DNA of 47,537 bases from Gemmatimonadota bacterium (GTDB taxonomy: Bacteria; Gemmatimonadota; Gemmatimonadetes; Gemmatimonadales; GWC2-71-9): contig CP070716.1 in NCBI GenBank assembly GCA_020350425.1, positions 101,359-148,895 on the forward strand, given 5' to 3'. The notes under the pieces were generated by a model. That model had not been told where the DNA came from. It saw only the letters and a program-made list of their open reading frames with translations, and made no database searches. The position numbers were made by a program, and so were the translations under genes. This document shows positions 1 through 8,373 of this stretch, piece after piece (position 1 is the first letter of the stretch; the number at the start of each line of letters is the position of its first letter).

Positions 1-477
1 GCGGTGGACGGCATGGCGTTGGGTGGGGGGTTCGAACTGGCCATCGGGTGCAACCTGGTTGTCGCGTCCGAGTCCGCCAAGTTCGCCGTGCCGGAGATCA
101 AGCTGGGAGTGATCCCCCCCGTGGCTTGCGTGGTGCTGCCCCGGGCGGCGCCGCGGCGCAAGGCGATGGAGTGGATCCTCACGGGCGAAGAGATCGCGGC
201 CAGGGAGCTCGAAGCGTATGGGCTGGTGAATCGGGTGTTCCCCGACGACGCGTTCGAGGCCGGACTCGACGCCTTCGTGGGCGAGCTGACCTCCAAGTCG
301 GGGCCGGTGCTGATGCTCGCCAAGCGGGCGCAGATGGAGTCGTACTACGCCGCGTACGAGGAGGCCCTGTACAAGGCCGAGAACCTGTATCTCCACGACC
401 TGATGGCGCTGCACGATGCCCAGGAGGGCATCCAGGCCTTCATCGAGAAGCGGGAGCCGAAATGGCGCGACGCCTGA
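1..477 (+). CDS. Enoyl-CoA hydratase/isomerase (crotonase) family, 3' part
   Basis: The reading frame is open from base 1, so the N-terminal part lies outside the window and 158 residues remain. The crotonase oxyanion-hole glycines (GMALGGGFELA) are visible near the left edge. They are followed by the conserved PEIKLG segment. In most enoyl-CoA hydratases this continues into a PGxGGTQ stretch, but here it reads VIPPVACVVLPR. That form resembles, from memory, cyclohexa-1,5-dienecarbonyl-CoA hydratases of benzoyl-CoA breakdown. The enzyme should add water to an enoyl- or dienoyl-CoA in the cytoplasm. The next gene overlaps its end by 16 nt, so it heads a tight run with the lipoprotein and dehydrogenase genes. 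Family assignment is firm; the exact substrate is not. Confidence 0.85.
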   Translation, partial: AVDGMALGGGFELAIGCNLVVASESAKFAVPEIKLGVIPPVACVVLPRAAPRRKAMEWILTGEEIAARELEAYGLVNRVFPDDAFEAGLDAFVGELTSKSGPVLMLAKRAQMESYYAAYEEALYKAENLYLHDLMALHDAQEGIQAFIEKREPKWRDA

Positions 478-1100
478 CCTTCAGCCTGCTCGTGCTCGGC
501 GTGGTCGCCGGGTGGGGCTGCGCTTCCAAGCCGGAGTCGGAGGAGACCGTCGAGCCGGTCACGCACCCCTTGCCCACGGCAGGGCTGGCTGGGGAACCGG
601 TCACCGTCTATCCCCTCACGCTCATCGCCGCCGAGCCCAAACTCGGATGGGACAGCCTGATCCGGCCCCGCGACGAGGCGCTGCATCACGCCGACAGCCT
701 CATCGAGCTGTTTCTCGAGGAGCGGGCGCCCGAGGCGGATTGGGTCATGCCCGACGTGCTGCGGCGCATGGCGCGGCAGGCGCCGGGCATGTTGGCCGAC
801 CCGGATCAGATGGGGACCGCGTTGCTCCGGGGGGATGGTCTCACGAAGATCCCCGACCCGCTGCGGAGCCAGATGCGCAACCTGACCGGCGTGACCGGCA
901 ATCGCTACGCGCTCGTGCCGGCGAGCCTCGCCTATTTCGCCACCGACTCCCTCGGCATGGCGCGGGCCGAGTTGACCATGGTGGTCGCGGAGGTGCGCAG
1001 CGGGACCGTGGAGTGGCGCACGGTGGCGCGGGGAGAGGGGGAGGATCCCTGGACGGCGCTGTGGGAGGCCCTCACGAGCCTGGTTCCCGGCTTGCCATGA
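462..1100 (+). CDS. Putative lipoprotein of unknown function
   Basis: This 212-aa protein begins with a basic N-terminus, a hydrophobic stretch (LTFSLLVLGVVAGW) and a cysteine near residue 20 followed by ASKPESEE. That layout suggests a lipoprotein signal, although GWGC is not a textbook lipobox. The rest is soluble and I do not recognise the family. It starts inside the crotonase gene (16-nt overlap), and its stop overlaps the next start as ATGA. It is therefore probably co-translated with its neighbours, which are both cytoplasmic metabolic enzymes. No function is proposed. Confidence 0.7.
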   Translation: MARRLTFSLLVLGVVAGWGCASKPESEETVEPVTHPLPTAGLAGEPVTVYPLTLIAAEPKLGWDSLIRPRDEALHHADSLIELFLEERAPEADWVMPDVLRRMARQAPGMLADPDQMGTALLRGDGLTKIPDPLRSQMRNLTGVTGNRYALVPASLAYFATDSLGMARAELTMVVAEVRSGTVEWRTVARGEGEDPWTALWEALTSLVPGLP

Positions 1101-2116
1101 CCGCACGCCGCGTCACCCTCATCCCGGGCGACGGCATCGGACCGGAGATCACTGAAGCCGTCCTGCGGGTGCTCGATGCCGTGGGTGCCGCGATCGAATG
1201 GGACGAGCAACTCGCCGGCGTGGCGGCCCTGGAGCGCACGGGCTCCCCGCTGCCCGAGGCTACGGTGGAGAGTTTCCGCCGGTCGGGCGTGGCACTCAAG
1301 GGGCCGCTCACGACGCCGGTGGGCACCGGATTCCGGTCCGTGAACGTGGCGCTGCGGCGGGAGTTCGACCTGTACGCGAACGTGCGCCCGGCCAAGACGA
1401 TCCTGCACGGAGGGCGGTTCGAGGACGTGGACATCGTGTTGGTGCGGGAGAACACGGAAGGGCTGTACATCGGGTTCGAGGCGACGATCCCGGTGGGCGA
1501 CGATCCGAGGGCCGTCGCCCAGTCCAACGCGGTCGTGACGCGGCGCGGGTGTGAGCGGATCGCACGGTTCGCGTTCGAGTACGCGTTACAGCACGGACGG
1601 CGCAAGGTCACCATCTGCCACAAGGCGAATATTCTCAAGGCTGTGAGCGGGCTGTTCCTCGAGACGGCGCGCAACGTCGCGCGCGAGTACGAAGGGCGCG
1701 TGGACGTGAACGACGTCATCATCGACGCGGCGGCGATGAAGCTGGTGCTCGATCCCACGCAGTTCGACGTGATCGTGACGACCAACATGTTCGGCGATAT
1801 CCTGAGTGACGAGATCGCGGGGCTGGTGGGCGGTCTGGGGCTCGCCCCGGGCGCGAACGTGGGCGAGGGGGCGGCCCTGTTCGAGGCGGTGCACGGCTCA
1901 GCGCCCGACATCGCGGGCAAGGGCGTGGCCAACCCGTCTGCGATGCTGCTCGCGGCCTGCATGTTGCTGGACCATCTGAGCCAAAGCGCGGCGGCCGACC
2001 GCGTTCGCGGCGCGCTGGAGGCGACGCTGCTGGACGTCGAGGCGCGCACGCCGGATCTCAAGGGGAATGCTACAACGACCGAGTTCACGGACGCCCTTCT
2101 TGGGCGTCTTGGTTGA
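1097..2116 (+). CDS. icd: Isocitrate/isopropylmalate dehydrogenase family, probably NAD-dependent isocitrate dehydrogenase
   Basis: This 339-aa protein has the full beta-decarboxylating dehydrogenase pattern. GDGIGPE lies at the N-terminus, and RRxFDLYANVRP holds substrate-binding arginines. ENTEGLY is typical of NAD-dependent isocitrate and homoisocitrate dehydrogenases. TTNMFGDILSDE carries the metal-binding aspartates, and HGSAPDIAGK belongs to the NAD site. The NTEGLY form and TTPVGTGFRS loop favour isocitrate over 3-isopropylmalate, but homoisocitrate cannot be excluded. It would oxidise isocitrate to 2-oxoglutarate in the TCA cycle. The ATG overlaps the upstream TGA (ATGA), which fixes the start. 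Length is normal for the short NAD-type enzymes. Confidence 0.88.
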   Translation: MTARRVTLIPGDGIGPEITEAVLRVLDAVGAAIEWDEQLAGVAALERTGSPLPEATVESFRRSGVALKGPLTTPVGTGFRSVNVALRREFDLYANVRPAKTILHGGRFEDVDIVLVRENTEGLYIGFEATIPVGDDPRAVAQSNAVVTRRGCERIARFAFEYALQHGRRKVTICHKANILKAVSGLFLETARNVAREYEGRVDVNDVIIDAAAMKLVLDPTQFDVIVTTNMFGDILSDEIAGLVGGLGLAPGANVGEGAALFEAVHGSAPDIAGKGVANPSAMLLAACMLLDHLSQSAAADRVRGALEATLLDVEARTPDLKGNATTTEFTDALLGRLG

Positions 2117-2378
2117 GCACGAGTGCCCACGGTGCCAGCGACAGGTGGAGCTGCCGCTCGGCGAGCTCTGCGGCGTGTGCCGGCAGGCGATCGAGCGCAG
2201 AGCGGGCCGCATCGGGAGGCTGGTGGCGCTGATCAGCACGGTCGGCGTGGGTATTTACGTGTTGCTGCGGATGCCACCGGAGCCCACCCCACGGATGGTG
2301 GGCGCCATGTCCATCGCGATCTGGTACCTGCTCACGTACCTGGTCGTCAAACGCGTGCTGCGGGAGTATCTCAAGTGA
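2109..2378 (+). CDS. Small zinc-ribbon membrane protein
   Basis: A protein of about 89 aa. It starts with a CPRC...CGVC zinc-ribbon pair (CPRCQRQVELPLGELCGVC) and then has two hydrophobic segments (LVALISTVGVGIYVLL and VGAMSIAIWYLLTYLVV) separated by a proline-rich turn. The start is uncertain: a TTG at 2109 gives the protein described and overlaps the end of icd, while an ATG at 2067 would add 14 residues. The likely role is a small inner-membrane protein with a cytoplasmic metal-binding head. I do not recognise a named family. Confidence 0.65.
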   Translation: MVEHECPRCQRQVELPLGELCGVCRQAIERRAGRIGRLVALISTVGVGIYVLLRMPPEPTPRMVGAMSIAIWYLLTYLVVKRVLREYLK

Positions 2379-2391
2379 GGCGATCCTCCAG

Positions 2392-3249
2392 GTGACGTTC
2401 AGCATCGTCCATCTCTCCGATCCCCATTTCGGCAACGTGGCGGACCTTCAGCAGATCCGGGCCGTCGAGGACCTGGTGCCGGATCTCGAGCCGCGTGTGA
2501 TCGTGCTGTCGGGCGACATCTCGCTGCGGAGCCGTCACGGCGAGTACCAGGCGGCCCGAGGCTTCATTCGAGAGCTGGAGCGCACGGCGCCCGTGTTCGT
2601 CATCCCGGGAAATCACGACGTGCAGTGGTGGTGGCGGCCGTTCATCCCGTTCGGCGCCCAGGCGAAGTACCGCAAGTTCATGCGCTACTTCGGACCGGTG
2701 CTGGCGCCCACCCTCAAGTTTCCCGAGGCGGTGATCGCCAGCGCCCTCACGTCACATGGCGTAACGTGGGGGTCCTTGACCTGGCGCGTGCGCGACGTGG
2801 CCGTGAAGGGGCATCTGCCCAAGAAGGCGATCGAGCGTGTGGGCCAGATCTTCGCCGGGGCCGAGCCCGACCAGGCCCGCGTGTTGGTCGTGCACCACAA
2901 CGTGCTGCGCGGCGAGCTGTCGCGTCGCATGGGTCTGGCCCGCTGGCGACAGGCGCAGCAGCGGATCGTCGCGTCCGGGGCCGATCTCGTGCTGTGCGGG
3001 CACGACCACCAGGAGAAAGCCGACCTCCTGAACGGACAGGTGGTCGTCTCCTGCGCCGGCACCCTCTCCACCCGGAGCCGCGGCGGGCGCCCGTCGATCT
3101 TCCACCGCGTGACGATCGAGGACGCGTCGATCCACGTGGAGCAATACCGATGGGAGCCGAATCAGCGGTTGTTCAAGCGGTCCGACGTGCACAGCTTTCC
3201 GCGCCCGCACCGGCGGCATGAGGCGGAAGTCGCGACGGGCGTGGGCTGA
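2392..3249 (+). CDS. Calcineurin-like metallophosphoesterase
   Basis: All five blocks of the calcineurin-like phosphoesterase fold are present in order in 285 aa: HLSDPHFG, LSGDIS, IPGNHD, VHHN and CGHDHQ. It should therefore bind two metals and cleave phosphomono- or diesters. The general layout is like cAMP phosphodiesterase CpdA, but the substrate cannot be read from sequence. GTG at 2392 is the only start that leaves the N-terminal HLSD motif close to the beginning, as is usual. The 3' end overlaps the SprT-like gene by 32 nt, so the two are probably co-translated. Confidence 0.88.
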   Translation: MTFSIVHLSDPHFGNVADLQQIRAVEDLVPDLEPRVIVLSGDISLRSRHGEYQAARGFIRELERTAPVFVIPGNHDVQWWWRPFIPFGAQAKYRKFMRYFGPVLAPTLKFPEAVIASALTSHGVTWGSLTWRVRDVAVKGHLPKKAIERVGQIFAGAEPDQARVLVVHHNVLRGELSRRMGLARWRQAQQRIVASGADLVLCGHDHQEKADLLNGQVVVSCAGTLSTRSRGGRPSIFHRVTIEDASIHVEQYRWEPNQRLFKRSDVHSFPRPHRRHEAEVATGVG

Positions 3250-3949
3250 GGCCGCGGCGCGGCGCGCCGACGAGGAGTTGCTCGCCCGACGACTGGCGGA
3301 GCTCGGTCTCCCGGCGGTACCGCGCCTCGAGATGCACGAGAACCGCACGGTGCTGGTGAGCATCACCAAGCACGGTGCTCTGCGTGTTCACCGCGGTTAC
3401 GCGTATGCGTCCGATCGCGTGTTGCAGGCCGTCGTCACCTATGTCTCGTGCGGCGCGGGGCGTGCCGCACACCGGCAGGCCGAGCGGCTCCTGGGGACGT
3501 TCCCGGTCGACGAGTTCGTGCCCGCCCCGGGCCGCCGCCCTCCCCGGCCGCGGCCGAGCGATCGCCGGGTGTTGAGCCGGCTCAGGGAGCTGCACGGGGA
3601 GCTCAACCGGCGGCATTTCGGTGGTGCGCTCTCGCCCATCGCGTTCCGGGTGTCGAGCCGAATGCGCACGCGCCTGGGTGAGATCACGCTCGACGCGCGC
3701 TCGGGCGGCCCGATCGAGATTGCGGTGAGCCGGCACCACATCGCGCACGACGGCTGGGAGGAAGTGGTACACACCGTCCTGCACGAGATGGTTCATCAAT
3801 GGCAGGCGGAGACGGGGCAGGAGGCCGATCATGGCGCCGCGTTCCGCCGGAAGGCGCGGGAAGTCGGGATCGCCCCCGTGGCGAGCCGCGACCTGGACGT
3901 GAGATCGCGTTACGTGACCGGAGACCAGGAGGAAGAGGGGGCAGCATGA
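3218..3949 (+). CDS. SprT-like zinc metalloprotease domain protein
   Basis: This 243-aa protein has a basic N-terminal region of about 100 residues. It is followed by a SprT-like core with LHEMVHQWQ, the HExxH zinc site at H189-H193, and a downstream HGAAFRRKA helix that supplies the third ligand in this family. SprT-like proteases act on DNA-protein crosslinks in eukaryotes (SPRTN), while bacterial members are mostly uncharacterised. The C-terminal zinc ribbon of classical SprT is not visible. It overlaps the phosphoesterase gene upstream by 32 nt, and its TGA overlaps the acyl-CoA dehydrogenase ATG. Family is fairly sure, role unknown. Confidence 0.8.
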   Translation: MRRKSRRAWAEAAARRADEELLARRLAELGLPAVPRLEMHENRTVLVSITKHGALRVHRGYAYASDRVLQAVVTYVSCGAGRAAHRQAERLLGTFPVDEFVPAPGRRPPRPRPSDRRVLSRLRELHGELNRRHFGGALSPIAFRVSSRMRTRLGEITLDARSGGPIEIAVSRHHIAHDGWEEVVHTVLHEMVHQWQAETGQEADHGAAFRRKAREVGIAPVASRDLDVRSRYVTGDQEEEGAA

Positions 3950-5133
3950 CGTTCAAGGGAGTGGACTTCTACAACGTCGATTCGCTATTCACCGAGGAGG
4001 AGCGTGCGGTGCGTGACACCGTGCGCCGCTGGGTGGACGATGCGGTCATGCCGATCATTCGAGAGCACTACCTGGAGCGGCGCTTTCCTGCTGAGCTCAT
4101 TCCGCAAATGGGCGAGCTGGGGATGTACGGCGCCAATCTCCCTGCAGAGTACGGCTGCGCCGAGCTGAACAACGTGGCGTACGGACTCATCATGCAGGAG
4201 CTGGAGCGCGGCGACTCGGGTCTGCGGTCGTTCGCATCGGTGCAGGGCGCGCTCGTGATGTATCCGATCTACACCTTCGGCAGCGAGGAACAGCGCAAGG
4301 AGTGGCTGCCGAAGCTCGCGACCGGCGAGGTCATCGGGTGCTTCGGGCTCACCGAGCCCGATTACGGCTCGAACCCCGGCGGGCTGATCACCACGGCGCG
4401 CGAGGATGGCGACTCCTGGGTATTGAACGGCGCCAAGATGTGGATCACCAACGGGTCGATGGCCCACGTGGCCATCATCTGGGCGAAGACCGGGGACCTC
4501 GACGATTCGCGCTCCATCTACGGCTTCATCGTGCCCACCGACAGCAAGGGATTCACGGCGAAGGACCAGGAGGGGAAGCTGTCGCTGCTGGCGAGCGACA
4601 CGAGCGAGCTGGTGCTGGAGGACGTGCGCGTTCCGAAGGATGCTATCCTCCCCAACAGCAAAGGGCTCAAGTGCAGCCTGATGTGCCTCACCCAGGCCCG
4701 CTATGGGATCGCGTGGGGCGGTGTGGGCGCCGCCATGGCGTGCTTCGAGGAAGCGGTGAGCTACGCTAAGGAGCGGGTGATGTTCGACCGTCCGATCGGC
4801 GGGTTCCAGATCCAGCAGCAGCGAATCGCCGACATGCTCACCGAGATCACCAAGGCGCAGCTCTTGTGTGTGCAACTCGGGCGGCTCAAGGATCGGGGTG
4901 AGGCCACGCCGCAACAGGTTTCTCTCGCCAAGCGGAACAATGTGGACATGGCCTGCGAGTGCGCCCGCGAGACCCGCCGCCTGTTGGGGGCGAGCGGCAT
5001 CCTGGCGGAGTACCAGGCCATGCGGCACCTGGCCAACCTCGAGAGCGTCTACACCTACGAGGGCACCCACGACATCCACACGCTGATCCTCGGCGAGGCA
5101 GCCACGGGGATGAGCGCGTTCTCCGGGCCCTAG
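3946..5133 (+). CDS. gcdH: Glutaryl-CoA dehydrogenase-type acyl-CoA dehydrogenase
   Basis: This 395-aa flavoprotein matches the remembered glutaryl-CoA dehydrogenase pattern along its whole length. It has ELERGDSGLRS, with the arginine that in this enzyme binds the substrate carboxylate. It also has GCFGLTEPDYGS, ARYGIAWG, DMLTEITKAQLLCVQLGRLKD and the YEGTHDIH block with the catalytic glutamate at E372. The reaction is oxidative decarboxylation of glutaryl-CoA to crotonyl-CoA, used in lysine, tryptophan and benzoyl-CoA breakdown, with electrons passed to ETF. ETF and its quinone oxidoreductase are encoded at 11.5-14.9 kb. The start ATG overlaps the preceding stop (ATGA). Confidence 0.9.
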   Translation: MTFKGVDFYNVDSLFTEEERAVRDTVRRWVDDAVMPIIREHYLERRFPAELIPQMGELGMYGANLPAEYGCAELNNVAYGLIMQELERGDSGLRSFASVQGALVMYPIYTFGSEEQRKEWLPKLATGEVIGCFGLTEPDYGSNPGGLITTAREDGDSWVLNGAKMWITNGSMAHVAIIWAKTGDLDDSRSIYGFIVPTDSKGFTAKDQEGKLSLLASDTSELVLEDVRVPKDAILPNSKGLKCSLMCLTQARYGIAWGGVGAAMACFEEAVSYAKERVMFDRPIGGFQIQQQRIADMLTEITKAQLLCVQLGRLKDRGEATPQQVSLAKRNNVDMACECARETRRLLGASGILAEYQAMRHLANLESVYTYEGTHDIHTLILGEAATGMSAFSGP

Positions 5134-5158
5134 GGCGGCAACGCGGGAGGGCGGTAGG

Positions 5159-6361
5159 GTGGTGATGCGCGCATCCGGGCGGCCTCCACTCCTGCGGGAC
5201 CCCAACCTTCACGTCGTCTTCGGCGTGACGCTCATGGCCATGCTCGGCGTGGCGAGCGTGACGCCGGCCTTTCCGCAGATTGCCGAGCAGCTGGCCGTGA
5301 CGCCGCAGTCGGTGGGGCTCCTGATCTCCGTATTCACCCTGCCGGGCGCCATTCTCACCCCCTTCCTTGGCGTGCTGGCCGATCGCTATGGTCGCAAGCG
5401 CATCCTGGTGCCGTCGCTGTTTCTCTTCGGCATCGCGGGGTTCGCCTGCGGCTTTGCCCGGACCTTCGAGCTCCTGGTCGGGCTACGCCTGTTGCAGGGA
5501 TTGGGGGGGGCGGCGCTCGGCTCCATGAACGTCACCATCATCGGCGACCTGTACGAGGGCTCGCGCCGCACCACGGCGTTCGGGTACAACGCCTCGGTGT
5601 TGAGTGTGGGAACGGCGCTCTATCCGGCAATCGGGGGCGCCCTCGCCGTGATTGGGTGGTTCGTGCCGTTCTTCCTTCCAATCCTGGCGGTGCCGGTTGG
5701 GCTGTTCGTGCTGCTGGTGCTCAAGAGTCCGGAGCCCACCGTGCGGGCGGGGCTCGGTGAGTATCTCCGCTCGACGCTCCGCATGTTCCGCAACCGCGAG
5801 GTACTCGCCCTGTTCTCGGCGAGCGTCGTGACCTTCATCCTGATCTACGGTGCCTACCTCTCGTACCTGCCGTTCCTCCTGGTGGGAGCCTTTGGGTTCT
5901 CTTCGCTGTGGATTGGACTCGTGATGGCGACGACGTCGATCGCCACCGCCGTGGCATCGTTCTACTTGGGGCGCCTGGCGCGGGCGTACGGTGAGGGCCG
6001 CCTCGTCAAGTTCGGGTTCGTGTTGTACGTGGTGGCGTTCGCGGCCATCCCATTCGCTACGTCGCTGTGGGGACTCATTGCGCTCATCCTGGTGTTCGGT
6101 GCCGCCAACGGGATCAACATCCCGTCGATCCTGACGATGGTCGCCGGCTACCCACCGCCCGAGTCACGCGCCGCCTTCATGTCGGTGAACGGCATGTTGC
6201 TGCGGCTCGGCCAGACGCTGGGGCCGGTGGCGGCGGGGGCGGCCTTCACCTTGCGGGGCATCGACGGGGCGTTCCTGGCCAGCGCCGGGCTCGGGGCGGC
6301 CACCCTGCTCCTGTTGCTCGCGTGCGCGCCCGATCGGGCACTACATTCCCGGAAGCCATGA
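5159..6361 (+). CDS. Major facilitator superfamily transporter
   Basis: A 400-aa polytopic protein with about 12 hydrophobic segments and the MFS signature loop between helices 2 and 3 (GVLADRYGRKR). It is most like drug/solute antiporters of the DHA1 type, and the substrate cannot be told. A GGGAGG ribosome-binding site at 5145-5150 sits 8 nt before the GTG at 5159, which favours this start over the GTG at 5162 or ATG at 5165. The gene ends in an ATGA overlap with ligA. A TACATT box for ligA lies in its last codons. Confidence 0.88.
   Translation: MVMRASGRPPLLRDPNLHVVFGVTLMAMLGVASVTPAFPQIAEQLAVTPQSVGLLISVFTLPGAILTPFLGVLADRYGRKRILVPSLFLFGIAGFACGFARTFELLVGLRLLQGLGGAALGSMNVTIIGDLYEGSRRTTAFGYNASVLSVGTALYPAIGGALAVIGWFVPFFLPILAVPVGLFVLLVLKSPEPTVRAGLGEYLRSTLRMFRNREVLALFSASVVTFILIYGAYLSYLPFLLVGAFGFSSLWIGLVMATTSIATAVASFYLGRLARAYGEGRLVKFGFVLYVVAFAAIPFATSLWGLIALILVFGAANGINIPSILTMVAGYPPPESRAAFMSVNGMLLRLGQTLGPVAAGAAFTLRGIDGAFLASAGLGAATLLLLLACAPDRALHSRKP
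6342..6347 (+). promoter_or_regulatory. Candidate -10 box (TACATT) for ligA
   Basis: TACATT ends 10 nt before the ligA ATG and there is no Shine-Dalgarno sequence between them. A transcript starting about 7 nt after the box would have a leader of only a few bases. No -35 match is obvious at 17 nt. The flanking 14-mer CACTACATTCCCGG also occurs just before queD on the other strand. Confidence 0.35.
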
Positions 6362-8373
6362 ACCGCACTCAGGCCGAGAAGCGCATTCGCGAGCTTCACA
6401 CCCAGATCCGGCACCACGACTACCTGTATTACGTCAGGGACGCGCCGGAGATCTCGGACGAGGCATACGACACGCTCTTCCGCGAGCTGAAGGGGCTGGA
6501 GGAGCAGTACCCGGAGCTGCGGACACCCGACTCCCCGACGCAGCGCGTGGCCGGCGCCCCGCTCGACAAGTTTCCCACGGTCGAGCACACCGCCTCCATG
6601 CTGAGCCTGGACTCCGGTCAGGACCGGGCCCAGCTCGAGCGCTTCGACGAGCGGCTGCGCAAGGCGGTCGGCGGCGACATCGCCTACGTGATCGATCCGA
6701 AGCTGGACGGTGCGTCGGTCGAGCTGGTGTACCAGGACGGGGTGCTGGTCCGTGCGTCCACGCGGGGCGACGGGCAGGTGGGGGAGGGGATCACCGAGAA
6801 CATCCGCACCGTTCGGACGGTCCCGCTGCGGCTGCGCGATGGGGGGCGTGGCGCACCGGGACTGCTCGCGGTGCGCGGTGAGGTGATCATGCGGGTGGGG
6901 GCGTTCGAGCAGCTGAACGAGCGTTTGCTGGGAGCGGGGCGGGAGCCGTTCGCCAATCCGCGCAACGCAGCGGCGGGCTCGCTGCGGCAGCTCGATCCGC
7001 AGATCACCGCGCAGCGCCCGCTCGACCTGTACGTGTACGACATTCTGGCTGCCGAAGGGGTGGCCGTGGCGACGCAGTGGGAGGTGCTCGCGGCCCTCGC
7101 GCAGTGGGGCTTCCCCGTCAACGAGCTGGCCCGGCGCGTGTCCTCGGTCGACGAGATCGTGGCATACCACGCCGAGCTGCACGAGCAGCGGGACGACCTG
7201 GCGTACGAGATCGACGGCGTGGTGATCAAGCTCGACGACCTCGCGGTGCGTGACGAACTGGGGACCACCGCGCACCATCCCCGCTGGGCGTATGCGTTCA
7301 AGTTCCCGCCGCGCAAGGAACTGACCCGGGTGCTGGCCATCGTGCCCAGCGTGGGGCGCACTGGGGCGGTGACACCCATCGCGATGCTCCGGCCCGTGGA
7401 GCTGGGCGGCGTCACGGTGAGCCGGGCGAGCCTCCACAACCGTGAGGAGGTGGCGCGCAAGGACATCCGCGAAGGCGATCGGGTGCGGGTACAGCGTGCC
7501 GGCGACGTGATTCCGCAGATACTCGAGCGCGTCGAGGAGCCCGGCCGGACGCGCGCCGCCAAGTACCGCATGCCCGGGGAATGCCCCTCGTGCCGCACGC
7601 CGCTGGTCCAGCGCGGGCCGTTCACGATCTGCCCCAACAGCTTCGAGTGTCCCGCGCAGCTCGCCGGGAGGATCCAGCACTTCGCTCGGCGTGACGCCCT
7701 CGACATCGAGGGCCTGGGCGAGGAGACGGCCAAGCTCCTCGTGGCCCAGGGGCTCGTGCGGCAGCTGCCGGATCTCTTCAACCTGACCCCAGAGCAGCTC
7801 GAGGCGCTCGAGGGATTTGCCGAGAAGTCCGCGCGCAACCTGGTGGATGGCATCGCCCGCGCGGCGCAGGTGGAGCTGCACCGCTTCCTCCTCGGCTTGG
7901 GGATCCCGGAGGTCGGAGTGGCGGTGGCGAAAGACCTCGCGCGGCACTTCCGCTCGTTCGACGCGGTGCGCCGTGCTTCCAAAGAAGAGCTCGAGGCGGT
8001 TCCGGGTGTCGGCCCCAAGATGGCCGAGCAGATTGCGGCGTTCTTCGCGGACCGGAGGAACCAGGAGGGCCTGGATGCGCTCCTGCACGGCAAGGTGAAG
8101 CTCGTGGAGCCGACCGGTGAAACCGCTGCGCAGCTCGCCGGCCTGAAGGTCGTCTTCACCGGCGAGCTCGCGCGCCTCGCGCGACGCGACGCCAAGCAGT
8201 TGGTCGAGTCGCTCGGCGGGCGGGTGACGTCGTCGGTGAGCAAGGAGACCGCCTTCGTCGTCGTGGGTGAGAATCCGGGCTCCAAGTTCACCGACGCGGA
8301 GCGCCTCGGCGTGAAGACCCTCACCGAAGACGAGTTCGTGGACTTCGTGCGGTCCAAGGGAGCCGACGTCTAG
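6358..8373 (+). CDS. ligA: NAD-dependent DNA ligase LigA
   Basis: This 671-aa protein is full length. It has the NAD-binding Ia domain with HDYLYYV and an adenylation domain with the catalytic lysine K115 in the KLDG motif. An OB-fold follows, then a four-cysteine zinc finger (C409, C412, C425, C431), helix-hairpin-helix repeats around VPGVGPKMAEQ, and a C-terminal BRCT domain (GLKVVFTGEL onward). It seals nicks during replication and repair using NAD. The start ATG overlaps the MFS stop. The stop codon directly abuts the GTG of polX, so the two DNA enzymes form a repair pair. Confidence 0.97.
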   Translation: MNRTQAEKRIRELHTQIRHHDYLYYVRDAPEISDEAYDTLFRELKGLEEQYPELRTPDSPTQRVAGAPLDKFPTVEHTASMLSLDSGQDRAQLERFDERLRKAVGGDIAYVIDPKLDGASVELVYQDGVLVRASTRGDGQVGEGITENIRTVRTVPLRLRDGGRGAPGLLAVRGEVIMRVGAFEQLNERLLGAGREPFANPRNAAAGSLRQLDPQITAQRPLDLYVYDILAAEGVAVATQWEVLAALAQWGFPVNELARRVSSVDEIVAYHAELHEQRDDLAYEIDGVVIKLDDLAVRDELGTTAHHPRWAYAFKFPPRKELTRVLAIVPSVGRTGAVTPIAMLRPVELGGVTVSRASLHNREEVARKDIREGDRVRVQRAGDVIPQILERVEEPGRTRAAKYRMPGECPSCRTPLVQRGPFTICPNSFECPAQLAGRIQHFARRDALDIEGLGEETAKLLVAQGLVRQLPDLFNLTPEQLEALEGFAEKSARNLVDGIARAAQVELHRFLLGLGIPEVGVAVAKDLARHFRSFDAVRRASKEELEAVPGVGPKMAEQIAAFFADRRNQEGLDALLHGKVKLVEPTGETAAQLAGLKVVFTGELARLARRDAKQLVESLGGRVTSSVSKETAFVVVGENPGSKFTDAERLGVKTLTEDEFVDFVRSKGADV

